DNA from: an uncultured Sutterella sp.
GTDB lineage: Bacteria > Pseudomonadota > Gammaproteobacteria > Burkholderiales > Burkholderiaceae_F
Direction of reading: 5' to 3'
NCBI GenBank assembly: GCA_905202595.1
Contig: CAJKSP010000001.1
Coordinates: forward strand, 62,001-126,000
DNA length: 64,000 bases
Numbering within the stretch: the first letter of the stretch is position 1; each line of letters starts with the position of its first letter. The notes beneath the pieces were generated by a model that searched no databases, was not told the DNA's origin, and worked only from the letters and a program-made list of their open reading frames with translations. Shown in pieces: positions 7,603-16,028 of this stretch. The position numbers and the translations under genes were made by a program.

Positions 7603-8973
7603 TTAACCACGAATCATTTGCTCAAGCACATGGATTTCATGATTGAGCTCGGCGTCGTTTTGGCGCTCTTGTGTGATTTTACGTACTGCATGCATCACCG
7701 TTGTATGATCGCGACCGCCGAAGTTCTCGCCAATTTCAGGCAAGCTGTGTTGCGTGAGTTCTTTGGCAAGGTACATAGCAATTTGCCGGGGACGTGCGAT
7801 ATAGGCAGGCTTACGCTTGGAGTGCATATCCGCTACTTTGATCTTGTAGTAGTCGGCAACAGTCTTTTGAATGCTTTCGATGGTGATGAGGCTGTTGGCA
7901 ACCTGGAATTGATCGCGAAGCACGCGCTTAGCAATGTCGATCGTGATTTCGCGTGAGGCGGACGGCTGAAATTGCTGATACGCAACCACTTGCTGTAGCG
8001 CGCCCTCTAGTTCTCGAACATTCGACTTAAGGCGTTTGGCGATGAAGGCAGCGACTTCATCAGGTAGATCAACGCCCATAGCTTTTGCCTTGTTGAGCAG
8101 AATGGCCGTGCGCATTTCGAACTCAGGCGGTTCAATAGCGACGCAAAGTCCTTGCGACAGACGGGAAATCAAGCGGGGCTCAATATCTTTAAGTCCGCGC
8201 GTATATGTATCCGACGTGATAACAAGCTGTTTGTTGTGCGGAACGAGCGCTTCAAATGCTCGGAAAAACTGAGCTTGCGATCCTTTTGTACCGGAAAAGG
8301 ACTGCACGTCGTCAATCAGTAGCAAGTCCAGATTCTGGTAACGCTCGTCAAAGCGTTCGAGACTGGTATGCCCGCCCTTGGTGTTCGTCGAATCGCGAAC
8401 TGCAGCGGTGTATTCATTGATGAAATCCTGAGCAGATACGCAACGAACGCGCGCGCGCGGATGCAAATCCAGATAACGATGGCCAATGGCTTGCATCAAA
8501 TGCGTTTTGCCTAGACCAACACCGCCATAGATATAAAGAGGGTTGTACTGTGTGCCAGCTGTTGCGGCAACATGCTCAGCAGCAGCAACGGCAAGCTGAT
8601 TGGCATTGCCGTTGACATAGTTCTCAAAAGTCAACCCTGGCAGCAGACCCGTTTCCTCGCGCCGACGTTCCTCATCCTCTGTTACATGAATACCACTGAA
8701 GGTCGGTTTGTCCGCTGACTTAGCTACGGCAGGCACTAGATTGACTTTCACGGGCCTGTTCCCGTTCACAAGCGAGGCCGTTTTCTGAATAACATCAAGG
8801 TACTGCTGGCGGATATAGCGCACTTTGGGCGGAGGCGCAGACAACGTCAAGACGCTTGTCGCGGAGTTCCACGAAAGCGGCGTCAGGATCTCGAACCAGA
8901 GCGAATAGATGGTGGGTGTGTTCTTGACGAGGTTCTTAAGCTCGGCGAGGCAGGCTTGCCAAAATTCATGCAT
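7603..8973 (-). CDS. dnaA: Chromosomal replication initiator DnaA
   Basis: AAA+ initiator that binds DnaA boxes and opens the origin. In the 456 residues: an N-terminal helicase-loading domain (about 1-85), a short linker, the AAA+ domain with Walker A GGVGLGKTH (150-158) and Walker B LLLIDD (217-222), and the C-terminal DNA-binding domain with the signature GRDHTTVMHAVRKI (about 420-433). The linker (domain II) is short. The start ATG at 8973 gives the usual MHEFW-type N-terminus; no strong Shine-Dalgarno is visible. Two perfect DnaA boxes lie 150-175 bases upstream, consistent with autoregulation. The gene is transcribed towards the proposed origin at 2.1-2.7 kb. Confidence 0.97.
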   Translation of the reverse strand: MHEFWQACLAELKNLVKNTPTIYSLWFEILTPLSWNSATSVLTLSAPPPKVRYIRQQYLDVIQKTASLVNGNRPVKVNLVPAVAKSADKPTFSGIHVTEDEERRREETGLLPGLTFENYVNGNANQLAVAAAEHVAATAGTQYNPLYIYGGVGLGKTHLMQAIGHRYLDLHPRARVRCVSAQDFINEYTAAVRDSTNTKGGHTSLERFDERYQNLDLLLIDDVQSFSGTKGSQAQFFRAFEALVPHNKQLVITSDTYTRGLKDIEPRLISRLSQGLCVAIEPPEFEMRTAILLNKAKAMGVDLPDEVAAFIAKRLKSNVRELEGALQQVVAYQQFQPSASREITIDIAKRVLRDQFQVANSLITIESIQKTVADYYKIKVADMHSKRKPAYIARPRQIAMYLAKELTQHSLPEIGENFGGRDHTTVMHAVRKITQERQNDAELNHEIHVLEQMIRG

Positions 8974-9123
8974 GGCGGATGGACACTAAGCCGAAAGTAA
9001 AGAAAACACATTTTAACGGTTCGCCGCAGGAATAGCGAATGCAAGCGATTTTTGTATATCTATATGATTTTTAAAAGAAAAAATATCCTATATCGAATAA
9101 GAAAACCGAAGTTGTCCTCTAAA

Positions 9124-9210
9124 TTATCCACAAAAGGCTGTGGATAAAATTTCATTTAAAAATCATTAAGATGCTTGTTTAAACAGGAGGAGATAGATTA
9201 TTTGTCCACA
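9124..9210. promoter_or_regulatory. DnaA boxes upstream of dnaA
   Basis: TTATCCACA at 9124-9132, TGTGGATAA at 9139-9147 (the same box inverted, seven bases apart) and TTGTCCACA at 9202-9210. DnaA binding here would allow control of dnaA by its own product, as known in other bacteria. Confidence 0.65.
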
Positions 9211-9344
9211 ACCCGGAGTGGCTAATAAATTTAAACCTACTATAGGTAGTTGTATGGATGATCTGTACCCTAGGTTCTGTAGAGCGACAGTTAGTGGTAA
9301 GGGGAGTCTGTCAGCAAAAAATAAAAGAAAAAACGTAGACTTGA

Positions 9345-9374
9345 TTGACAAACAGTGTTGTACTGAAGTCTAAT
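9345..9374 (+). promoter_or_regulatory. Probable sigma70 promoter for rpmH
   Basis: Consensus -35 TTGACA at 9345-9350 and TCTAAT at 9369-9374 (five of six bases of TATAAT) with an 18-base spacer. Transcription would begin near 9381 and leave a leader of about 140 bases before rpmH. Confidence 0.6.
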
Positions 9375-9519
9375 ATCAAACTTTTCGCGGTTTCCCCTCG
9401 CGCGCGTGTGATATGGCGTGCGTCGGTGTCAAAGTTGACGCCAGCAAACTGCATGGATTTTCATCTGCCCCCACCTGCGGATTGCAGGACGGGAGCTTTC
9501 CGTCAAGTAAGGAATCATC

Positions 9520-9660
9520 ATGGCTACGAAACGTACCTATCAGCCTTCCAAGGTCAAGCGCGCCCGCACGCACGGCTTCCTGGTCCGCTCCCGCACCAAG
9601 GGCGGCCGTCGTGTTCTCAATCGTCGCCGCGCCAAGGGCCGTCACGTTCTCGCCCTCTAA
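9520..9660 (+). CDS. rpmH: 50S ribosomal protein L34
   Basis: Very small, basic large-subunit ribosomal protein of 46 residues. It begins MATKRTYQPSKVKRARTHGF and ends RRRAKGRHVLAL, the classical L34 pattern; two residues (Ala-Thr) are added after Met compared with E. coli. The ATG at 9520 is preceded by TAAGGA at a suitable distance. It heads the conserved cluster rpmH-rnpA-yidD-yidC and has a strong promoter upstream. Codon use is strongly biased to C/G-ending codons, as expected for a highly expressed gene. Confidence 0.96.
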   Translation: MATKRTYQPSKVKRARTHGFLVRSRTKGGRRVLNRRRAKGRHVLAL

Positions 9661-9691
9661 TGGGATCGAGGCCGCACGGCCAAGAATTGCC

Positions 9692-10141
9692 GTGGCGAAG
9701 AGCCTAAAGAAATTCGGCTTATCCCGCAGTCGGCGTCTTATTCGGACAGCCGACTTCGGGGTGATTGCAAGGACGAGAAATGCAAGGGCATTTCGCGTCC
9801 ATTCGTCGTATTTCAGTGCTGGATGTCTCGAGAATGATGCTTGCGGACGGTTACGCATTGGCGTGACTGTCGGTAAGCGTAATTCGCCGCGATCAGTGGA
9901 TAGAGCTCTTGTTAAACGGGTTTTAAGAGAGGCTGCGCGGATTCGTGCGCCGGAGATCGAGGCGATGCTTATCAATTCGAACATCGGCCTGGATCTTTCG
10001 TTGCGGCTGAAAACACCGTTGTCGGATGTCGGCAGCCAGAAGGCGCATGCTCAATTGAGAGCGGCCATTCGGGAAGACGCTTTGTCGCTTCTGAACGATC
10101 TCGTTCGGCGTTGTGCCAAGCGTTGGAGATCTGAGGCGTGA
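9692..10141 (+). CDS. rnpA: Ribonuclease P protein component
   Basis: Protein subunit of RNase P, which helps the catalytic RNA trim tRNA 5' ends. Recognisable parts are LSRSRRLIRTADFGVIAR near the start, GRLRIGVTVGKR, and the helix SVDRALVKRVLREAAR. The usual signature there is RNRxKRxxRE; here the Asn position reads Ala (RALVKRVLRE), a notable change. The frame stays open upstream through rpmH, so the start must be judged. GTG at 9692 gives 149 residues and begins just before the conserved region, 31 bases after rpmH; its ribosome-binding site is weak. The stop overlaps the yidD start (GTGA). Confidence 0.85.
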   Translation: MAKSLKKFGLSRSRRLIRTADFGVIARTRNARAFRVHSSYFSAGCLENDACGRLRIGVTVGKRNSPRSVDRALVKRVLREAARIRAPEIEAMLINSNIGLDLSLRLKTPLSDVGSQKAHAQLRAAIREDALSLLNDLVRRCAKRWRSEA

Positions 10142-10443
10142 ATCCAGTTAAAGCCATCATGCTTGGCGCTATCCGGCTTTATCAGCTGACGCTTTCTCCA
10201 TGGGTGGGACGAGAGTGCAGGTTTCTGCCTACTTGTTCGGCTTATGCCATGGAGGCAATCGATCGCTTTGGTCCGCTTCGCGGCGGCTATTTGGCATTCA
10301 TGCGTCTCATGCGTTGCCATCCATTTGGCGGGCGGGGATATGATCCTGTGCCTGAACGCTTCACTTGGTGCCCTTGGCGCCTCAACAAGTCGGCGCAGGC
10401 TTTGAGCGCCGAAGCTTGTCGTCACCACCTTTCTAATCGCTAA
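10138..10443 (+). CDS. yidD: Membrane protein insertion efficiency factor YidD
   Basis: Small (101 aa) membrane-associated protein that assists YidC-dependent insertion. The conserved core is clear: LGAIRLYQLTLSPWVG, then CRFLPTCSAYAMEAIDRFG and RCHPFGGRGYDPVP, with the family's three Cys. The GTG start forms a four-base GTGA overlap with rnpA, indicating translational coupling; an ATG eight codons in is an alternative. The C-terminal tail after PVPERFTWCPW is somewhat longer than in E. coli YidD (85 aa). yidC follows after 15 bases. Confidence 0.93.
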   Translation: MNPVKAIMLGAIRLYQLTLSPWVGRECRFLPTCSAYAMEAIDRFGPLRGGYLAFMRLMRCHPFGGRGYDPVPERFTWCPWRLNKSAQALSAEACRHHLSNR

Positions 10444-10458
10444 GCAGACGGGGCCCTT

Positions 10459-12165
10459 ATGGGAAAAGAACTTCAGCGCGCGCTGCTGTGGGTGATCCTG
10501 CTCGGTGCGCTTTTCATGCTCTGGGACAACTACCAAGTCTATAAAGGCGGCACGTCTTTCTTTGGCCCCGCTAAGGAGCAGACGGTTCAAAACGCAGATC
10601 AGCCTGCGGCAAATGCTATTCCTGCTCCGACGCCTAATGCTCAGCAGGCTGTGGCGGCGACTCCGGTTGAGGCTGTCAGCGATCCGGTCATCGTGACGAC
10701 TGACCGCATGAAAGTTACCTTTGACCGTTCTGGCGCTCGTTTAGTCGGAACTGAGATGTTGCGCTTCCCGCGCCAGGCAGATTGGACAGAAGTGGGCCTT
10801 GCTGGCCTTATCTTGGGCCGCAAGCCTGCCGATGATCTTGGCAACGTGAAGCTCCTTGAAGTTACTCCTACGCATATCTATGAAGCGCAGAGCGGCCTGG
10901 TTGGCGGGGATTTCCCGACTCATGCCGATGCGTTTCATTTGGTGAGCTCGAAGCTTGATATGGGTAGCGACGAGACGCTAGATGTGGTGTTTGAAGCTGT
11001 AAAGGGCGGCGTCAAGGTCACCAAGACGTATCGCTTTAAGCGAGGGTACTACGGCATTGAAGTGACGACTAATGTTTCGAATGTGTCGAATTCGCCGGTT
11101 CGTCCGCAGATCTATTACCAGATCACGCGCGATGGTAGTAAGCCTGAAGGCGAAAACTCGATGTATTCGACCTTTACCGGTCCAGCTGTCTACAGCGATG
11201 AAGAGAACTATCAGAAAATTAAGTTCCAGGACATCGCCGACGATGACGCGTCTTATCAAGAAAAGACGAACAACGGCTGGATTGCCATGGTGCAGCACCA
11301 TTTTGTCAGCGCGTGGGTGCCGGCGCAGGGTGAAAGCCGTCAGAACTATGTCCGCGAAACAGCTAAAAATCTCTTCTCTGTTGGAACACTGATTCCGATG
11401 AAAGAGATTGCTCCGGGGGCGTCTGAATCGAACAAAGCCGTTTTTTATTCTGGTCCTCAGGAGCAGGAACGCTTGGAAGAGCTGGCTCCTGGCCTTGAAT
11501 TAGTAGTGGATTACGGATGGTTGACTTTCCTTGCTAAGCCGATCTACTGGTTGCTTTCTTTCCTGCACGGCATTGTGGGGAATTGGGGCTGGTCGATCAT
11601 TTTGCTGACTTGCATTGTGAAAGCGATCCTTTTCCCTGTGTCTGCCGCTGGCTACCGTTCTATGGCCCGCATGAAGGAAGTACAGCCTCGCATTAAGGCC
11701 ATCCAGGACAAGTACAAGGATGACAAGCAACGTCTCAACCAAGCGATGATGGAGCTTTATCGCAACGAGAAGATCAATCCTGTTGGCGGTTGCTTGCCAA
11801 TCATGCTTCAAATCCCTGTATTTCTCGCTTTGTACTGGGTACTTCAAGGGTCGGTTGAGTTGCGTGGTGCTTCATGGATACTGTGGGTGCATGATCTTGC
11901 GGCGCCAGATCCGTGGTTCGTGCTGCCATTGCTGATGGCTGTGACGATGTTCCTGCAGATCTATCTCAATCCAAAGCCGGCAGATCCTACTCAAGCCAAA
12001 GTGATGTACATCATGCCGATCATTTTCTCGGTGATGTTCTTCATTTTTGCTGCAGGCCTCGTGCTTTACTGGCTCACGAATAACGTGTTGTCGATTCTGC
12101 AACAGTGGTGGATCAACAAGACGATTGCAGCAGATCGGGCGGCGCGCGCGAAGAATCACGTTTAG
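10459..12165 (+). CDS. yidC: Membrane protein insertase YidC
   Basis: Inner-membrane insertase and chaperone (568 residues) acting alone or with SecYEG. The Gram-negative architecture is complete: an N-terminal anchor (ALLWVILLGALFMLWDNYQ), a large periplasmic beta domain (about 60-345), and the core of five membrane helices. Core segments include WLLSFLHGIVGNWGWSIILLT, the coiled hairpin KEVQPRIKAIQDKYKDD, and NPVGGCLPIMLQIPVFLALYWVLQ. It ends with a basic tail. It is the last gene of the rpmH cluster and is followed by a terminator. Confidence 0.97.
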   Translation: MGKELQRALLWVILLGALFMLWDNYQVYKGGTSFFGPAKEQTVQNADQPAANAIPAPTPNAQQAVAATPVEAVSDPVIVTTDRMKVTFDRSGARLVGTEMLRFPRQADWTEVGLAGLILGRKPADDLGNVKLLEVTPTHIYEAQSGLVGGDFPTHADAFHLVSSKLDMGSDETLDVVFEAVKGGVKVTKTYRFKRGYYGIEVTTNVSNVSNSPVRPQIYYQITRDGSKPEGENSMYSTFTGPAVYSDEENYQKIKFQDIADDDASYQEKTNNGWIAMVQHHFVSAWVPAQGESRQNYVRETAKNLFSVGTLIPMKEIAPGASESNKAVFYSGPQEQERLEELAPGLELVVDYGWLTFLAKPIYWLLSFLHGIVGNWGWSIILLTCIVKAILFPVSAAGYRSMARMKEVQPRIKAIQDKYKDDKQRLNQAMMELYRNEKINPVGGCLPIMLQIPVFLALYWVLQGSVELRGASWILWVHDLAAPDPWFVLPLLMAVTMFLQIYLNPKPADPTQAKVMYIMPIIFSVMFFIFAAGLVLYWLTNNVLSILQQWWINKTIAADRAARAKNHV

Positions 12166-12191
12166 AACAGATTCTTAACTGCTAGCTAAGC

Positions 12192-12231
12192 AAAAAAACC
12201 GAGGCGCCCTTTAGGGCATCTCGGTTTTTTG
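12192..12231 (+). terminator. Terminator after yidC
   Basis: Inverted repeat AAAAAACCGAG (12193-12203) with CTCGGTTTTTT (12220-12230) and an inner GCCCT/AGGGC pairing. A-runs and T-runs on both sides let it also serve the convergent small membrane gene. Confidence 0.85.
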
Positions 12232-12255
12232 CGTTTGAAATGTGCTCTGCCAATT

Positions 12256-12564
12256 TCAGCGTTTCGTCTTTCCTGCCAACAGCAGAAAGGGCCATAGCCA
12301 GACAGAAGCAAACCAGAGAAGAATGCGGCCTAAAGTGATGCTTTTTTGCTCAGAGCGGAATGTTCGAGCAAAAATGCACACGGCGCCGATGAAGGCCCAG
12401 CCAATGAATAGGCCGTACACTGTCGCGCGCACTTCATACGTGTCGCCAATGATTGCGGCGACATAGGCGGCAACTGGTACGGAAAGCACGACGGCTAGGC
12501 ATGCTCCGATGAGGGCTGGCCCGAAAAACTGTGCTTCGAAAGGACGCTTAGGCTGGTAAGGCAT
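12256..12564 (-). CDS. Small integral membrane protein of unknown function
   Basis: I do not recognise this 102-residue protein. It starts with a short polar stretch (MPYQPKRPFEAQ), followed by three likely membrane segments: about 13-40 (FFGPALIGACLAVVLSVPVAAYVAAI), 47-67 and 79-97 (ILLWFASVWLWPFLLL). It ends in a basic AGKTKR tail. It is the only minus-strand gene between yidC and mnmE, is bounded by the yidC terminator, and shows coherent hydrophobic patterning, which favours a real gene. No functional inference is justified. Confidence 0.6.
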   Translation of the reverse strand: MPYQPKRPFEAQFFGPALIGACLAVVLSVPVAAYVAAIIGDTYEVRATVYGLFIGWAFIGAVCIFARTFRSEQKSITLGRILLWFASVWLWPFLLLAGKTKR

Positions 12565-12660
12565 AGACCGGCTCCATGCTGGAATACAAGAAGTGACAGG
12601 TTCCCATCACCATAACAGGGAATCTATGACGAACAGCTCTGCGCGGTTTGGAAAAGAGAT

Positions 12661-14040
12661 ATGCATAGCGATCAAGATCCCATTGTGGCCATTTCTACGG
12701 CTTTTGGACGCGGCGGTATAGGCATTGTGAGAGTTTCTGTGTCGGCTGCTCTCGCTCAGAAAGCACAGACCCTTTTGTTTGAAGGTAGGGCGCTCGAACC
12801 AAGACATGCAACCCTCATGGGCTTTCGAAGCAGCCGAGGCGAATTGCTTGATAGAGCTATTGTTCTCTATTTTCCTGCTCCGCAAAGCTATACAGGCGAA
12901 GCTGTTTTTGAAATCCAAGCCCATGGCGGTCCGGTGCTACTAAAGCTTATTTTGCAAGCTTGTCTTGAAAAATGTAAAAAAATTGGCTTGCGAATCGCTG
13001 AGCCTGGCGAATTTACTAAGCGCGCATTTCTAAATGGTCGAATGGATTTAGCTCAGGCGGAGGCTGTGAGCGATTTAATTGATGCTGCCAGCGAAAGCGC
13101 GGCGCATGCCGCGCTACGTTCCATGACTGGTGACTTTTCGGCTGAAGTAACAGCGCTTGGCAACAGTATTGATGAATTGCGAGCCTATGTTGAGGCAACG
13201 CTTGACTTTCCCGAAGAAGACATTGATCCGATGTCTGATGGCCGTGTTGAGAGCCGACTTGCTGAAGTTCGAAGTCGGCTTGATGCGATTCTTGACAAGG
13301 CTAGGCAAGGGCGCGTGCTGAGAGAGGGGCTTGCTGTCGCTCTTGCTGGCAGTCCCAATGTCGGCAAGTCCAGTCTGCTCAATGTATTAGCAGGGGAAGA
13401 AATAGCAATAGTGACCGAAATTGCTGGAACGACGCGAGACAAGATCGAGCATTGGGTAGCCTTTGACGGCATTCCTGTTCGAATTATTGATACGGCTGGC
13501 GTTCGGAAGACTGAAGATATTGTCGAACTCAAAGGAATCGAACGCACGCTTCAAGCCATTGAGAATGCAGATATCGTGCTGCACCTGACAGATGCATCGG
13601 AGGGTATACCCGACGATCCTGATGCGCTAAAAGAAGTGTTGTCCCGAGTTGGACGGCATGCGGCGCTTCTTTCTGTAGCCAACAAAGCCGATTGTGCAAC
13701 TGCTGCACAGCGGCAGAAGGCGCTTGCTGCTGGTCGGCTTCTTCTCTCGGTTAAAACGAAGGAAGGCCTTGGCGAGTTGAAAAACAAAATTTTGGCATTA
13801 GCGCAAATGAACAGCAACACTGAAGGGCTTTATATGGCGCGCGAACGGCATTTGGAATGCCTTCGTCGGACAGCCAGTCATCTTGTTGCTGCGCATGATC
13901 TGGCTGTCGCGTCGGTGGGGATTGAATTGTTTGCTGAAGAATTGCGATTGGCATCAGAGTCGCTCGGCGAGATTCTCGGGCGCACTACCCCCGATGACAT
14001 TCTTGGCATTATCTTCAGCAAGTTCTGCATTGGAAAATAG
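12661..14040 (+). CDS. mnmE: tRNA modification GTPase MnmE
   Basis: Forms a complex with MnmG that makes the 5-carboxymethylaminomethyl (or taurine-like) modification of wobble U34 in certain tRNAs. The N-terminal folate-binding domain begins DPIVAISTAFGRGGIGIVRVS. The helical domain follows, with the inserted G domain: G1 GSPNVGKSS near residue 230, G3 DTAG near 277 and G4 NKAD near 341. The C-terminus ends in the invariant CIGK, whose Cys is functional. Length 459 matches the family. mnmG follows after 29 bases, so the partners are in one operon. Confidence 0.97.
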   Translation: MHSDQDPIVAISTAFGRGGIGIVRVSVSAALAQKAQTLLFEGRALEPRHATLMGFRSSRGELLDRAIVLYFPAPQSYTGEAVFEIQAHGGPVLLKLILQACLEKCKKIGLRIAEPGEFTKRAFLNGRMDLAQAEAVSDLIDAASESAAHAALRSMTGDFSAEVTALGNSIDELRAYVEATLDFPEEDIDPMSDGRVESRLAEVRSRLDAILDKARQGRVLREGLAVALAGSPNVGKSSLLNVLAGEEIAIVTEIAGTTRDKIEHWVAFDGIPVRIIDTAGVRKTEDIVELKGIERTLQAIENADIVLHLTDASEGIPDDPDALKEVLSRVGRHAALLSVANKADCATAAQRQKALAAGRLLLSVKTKEGLGELKNKILALAQMNSNTEGLYMARERHLECLRRTASHLVAAHDLAVASVGIELFAEELRLASESLGEILGRTTPDDILGIIFSKFCIGK

Positions 14041-14069
14041 CTCGGAAGATTCACGCTAGAGAGCAATTC

Positions 14070-16028
14070 ATGGACTATCCAGAAACATTTGAAGTTATTG
14101 TCGTCGGCTGCGGACATGCCGGCGCAGAAGCGGCACTTGCCAGTGCGCGAATGGGCCGTAGAACTCTTCTTCTTACACATAACTTGGATACCATCGGCCA
14201 ACTGTCGTGCAATCCTTCGATTGGCGGTATTGGCAAGAGTCATCTTGTCAAGGAGCTCGATGCCATGGGTGGCGCGATGGCGCGCGTAACGGACGTTGCT
14301 GGCATTCAGTTCCGCATTCTGAATGGCTCAAAGGGGCCGGCTGTTCGAGCTACGCGTGCTCAAATCGATCGTCAACTGTATCGAGCGGCAATGCGGGAAC
14401 TGATTGAAGCTCAAGACCACTTGTGGGTGTTTCAGCAGGCTGCAGACGATTTAATTGTTGAGGGAGGACGGGCAGCAGGCGTTGTCACACAAACTGGTAT
14501 TCGTTTTCATGCACAAGCTGTTGTGCTTTGCGCAGGAACATTTTTAAATGGCTTGGTGCATATTGGGCTTGAGCATTACCAAGCTGGTCGTGCCGGCGAT
14601 CCGGCAAGCGTGCGACTGGCTGAGCGCCTTAAGGAGCTTGGAATGCCTCAGGGACGTTTGAAAACAGGTACTCCTCCTCGTATCGACGGTCGTTCGATTG
14701 ATTTTTCTCGCTGTGAGGAACAATGGGGGGATCTTGATCCTGTACCAGTGTTTTCTTGCTGGAAGCCTCAAGCGGCACATCCAGAGCAAAAGCCTTGCTG
14801 GATAACGCGTACCAATCGTGCAATGCATGAGCTGATTTTGGCTAATCTGGATCGATCGCCGATGTATACGGGCATTATTCGAGGTGTCGGCCCACGATAC
14901 TGTCCGTCCATCGAAGACAAGGTTAAGCGTTTTGCAGACAAGGATAGCCATCAAGTCTTCTTGGAGCCAGAAGGCCTGCGGGTCAATGAGTTTTATCCGA
15001 ATGGTGTATCGACAAGTCTGCCTTTCGATGTGCAACTTGCGATGGTTCGCATGATGCCTGGACTGGAGCATGCTCATTTAATCCGTCCTGGCTATGCCAT
15101 CGAATATGATTTTTATGACCCTCGAGGTTTGAAGCGTTCGTTAGAAACAAAAGCCATGCCAGGTCTGTTCTTCGCAGGGCAGATTAACGGGACGACAGGC
15201 TATGAAGAGGCTGCTGCTCAAGGACTGCTGGCTGGTATCAATGCGGCCCTCTGCGCTCGAAAGGAAGGGGAATGGGTTCCTAGACGCGATGAGGCCTATT
15301 TGGGTGTCATGGTGGACGATTTGACGACCAAAGGCGTTACAGAACCGTATCGTATGTTTACTAGTCGAGCGGAGTATCGCTTGAGTCTTCGTGAAGACAA
15401 TGCGGATATGCGTCTCTGCGAGGTCGCTCATTCTCTTGGGCTTTTGAATGAAGCACAGTGGACGGCTTTTGAACGCAAGCGAGAGAATGTTCGCGATGCC
15501 ATGACGATGATCGAAAAGACATGGATCAATCCGGGTCTGCTCACTGCAGGAGAGGCGCATCGCGTTCTTGGGGCAGAGATTGAACGCGAATATTCATTCA
15601 AAAATTTGCTTGCTCGTCCCGGTGTCAGGCTTGAAGATCTCATGTCGCTCAAGCGCAAAGATGGCCGTTCTGCAGTCCAGAATCCTATGGCGCTTTCCGA
15701 AGATGAAATCGAACAAGTTGAAATTAATGTCAAGTATGCAGGCTATATTGGCCGTCAGCGTGAAGAGATCGAAAAAACGCGAGTCAATGAGTCGCTTTTG
15801 ATACCTCCAGAACTTGATTTCGATGCTGTTTCAGGACTGTCTTTTGAAGTTCGTCAGAAGCTTAAGGCTGTGCGGCCCGAGACGATAGGTCAAGCTTCCC
15901 GCATTTCTGGCGTGACGCCGGCTGCAGTGGCGCTGCTGCTCGTTCACTTAAAGCGGCGGCACTACTATTCTGCAAACAAAGGCAGTCGCTACCCTGGCGG
16001 CAGCCAAGGGTCGGAGGATTGTGAATGA
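14070..16028 (+). CDS. mnmG: tRNA uridine-5-carboxymethylaminomethyl modification enzyme MnmG
   Basis: FAD-dependent partner of MnmE (652 residues). The dinucleotide fold shows at the N-terminus, VIVVGCGHAGAEAALASARMG. The family signatures are present: NPSIGGIGKSHLVKELDAMGG, GLKTGTPPRI-type sequence (RLKTGTPPRIDGRSID), and GQINGTTGYEEAAAQGLLAGINA. The C-terminal helical domain carries YAGYIGRQREEIEK. The stop codon overlaps the rsmG start by four bases (ATGA), pointing to translational coupling within mnmE-mnmG-rsmG. Confidence 0.97.
   Translation: MDYPETFEVIVVGCGHAGAEAALASARMGRRTLLLTHNLDTIGQLSCNPSIGGIGKSHLVKELDAMGGAMARVTDVAGIQFRILNGSKGPAVRATRAQIDRQLYRAAMRELIEAQDHLWVFQQAADDLIVEGGRAAGVVTQTGIRFHAQAVVLCAGTFLNGLVHIGLEHYQAGRAGDPASVRLAERLKELGMPQGRLKTGTPPRIDGRSIDFSRCEEQWGDLDPVPVFSCWKPQAAHPEQKPCWITRTNRAMHELILANLDRSPMYTGIIRGVGPRYCPSIEDKVKRFADKDSHQVFLEPEGLRVNEFYPNGVSTSLPFDVQLAMVRMMPGLEHAHLIRPGYAIEYDFYDPRGLKRSLETKAMPGLFFAGQINGTTGYEEAAAQGLLAGINAALCARKEGEWVPRRDEAYLGVMVDDLTTKGVTEPYRMFTSRAEYRLSLREDNADMRLCEVAHSLGLLNEAQWTAFERKRENVRDAMTMIEKTWINPGLLTAGEAHRVLGAEIEREYSFKNLLARPGVRLEDLMSLKRKDGRSAVQNPMALSEDEIEQVEINVKYAGYIGRQREEIEKTRVNESLLIPPELDFDAVSGLSFEVRQKLKAVRPETIGQASRISGVTPAAVALLLVHLKRRHYYSANKGSRYPGGSQGSEDCE

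Larger units (their letters stand above)
8974..9519. other. dnaA-rpmH divergent intergenic region
   Basis: 546 bases between divergent dnaA and rpmH. It contains an AT-rich block (about 9050-9110), two perfect DnaA boxes in opposite orientation (9124-9132 and 9139-9147), a one-mismatch box (9202-9210), a promoter for rpmH (9345-9374) and a leader of about 140 bases with a small dyad (GGTGTCAA...TTGACGCC, about 9424-9444). No DnaA-trio run is seen beside these boxes, so I regard it as the dnaA control region and a secondary origin candidate. No gene is supported here. Confidence 0.6.

Noticed and set aside
9413..9691. Upstream extension of the rnpA frame across rpmH
   Set aside because: It would overlap rpmH entirely and its residues do not look like RnpA; the conserved part starts after 9692.
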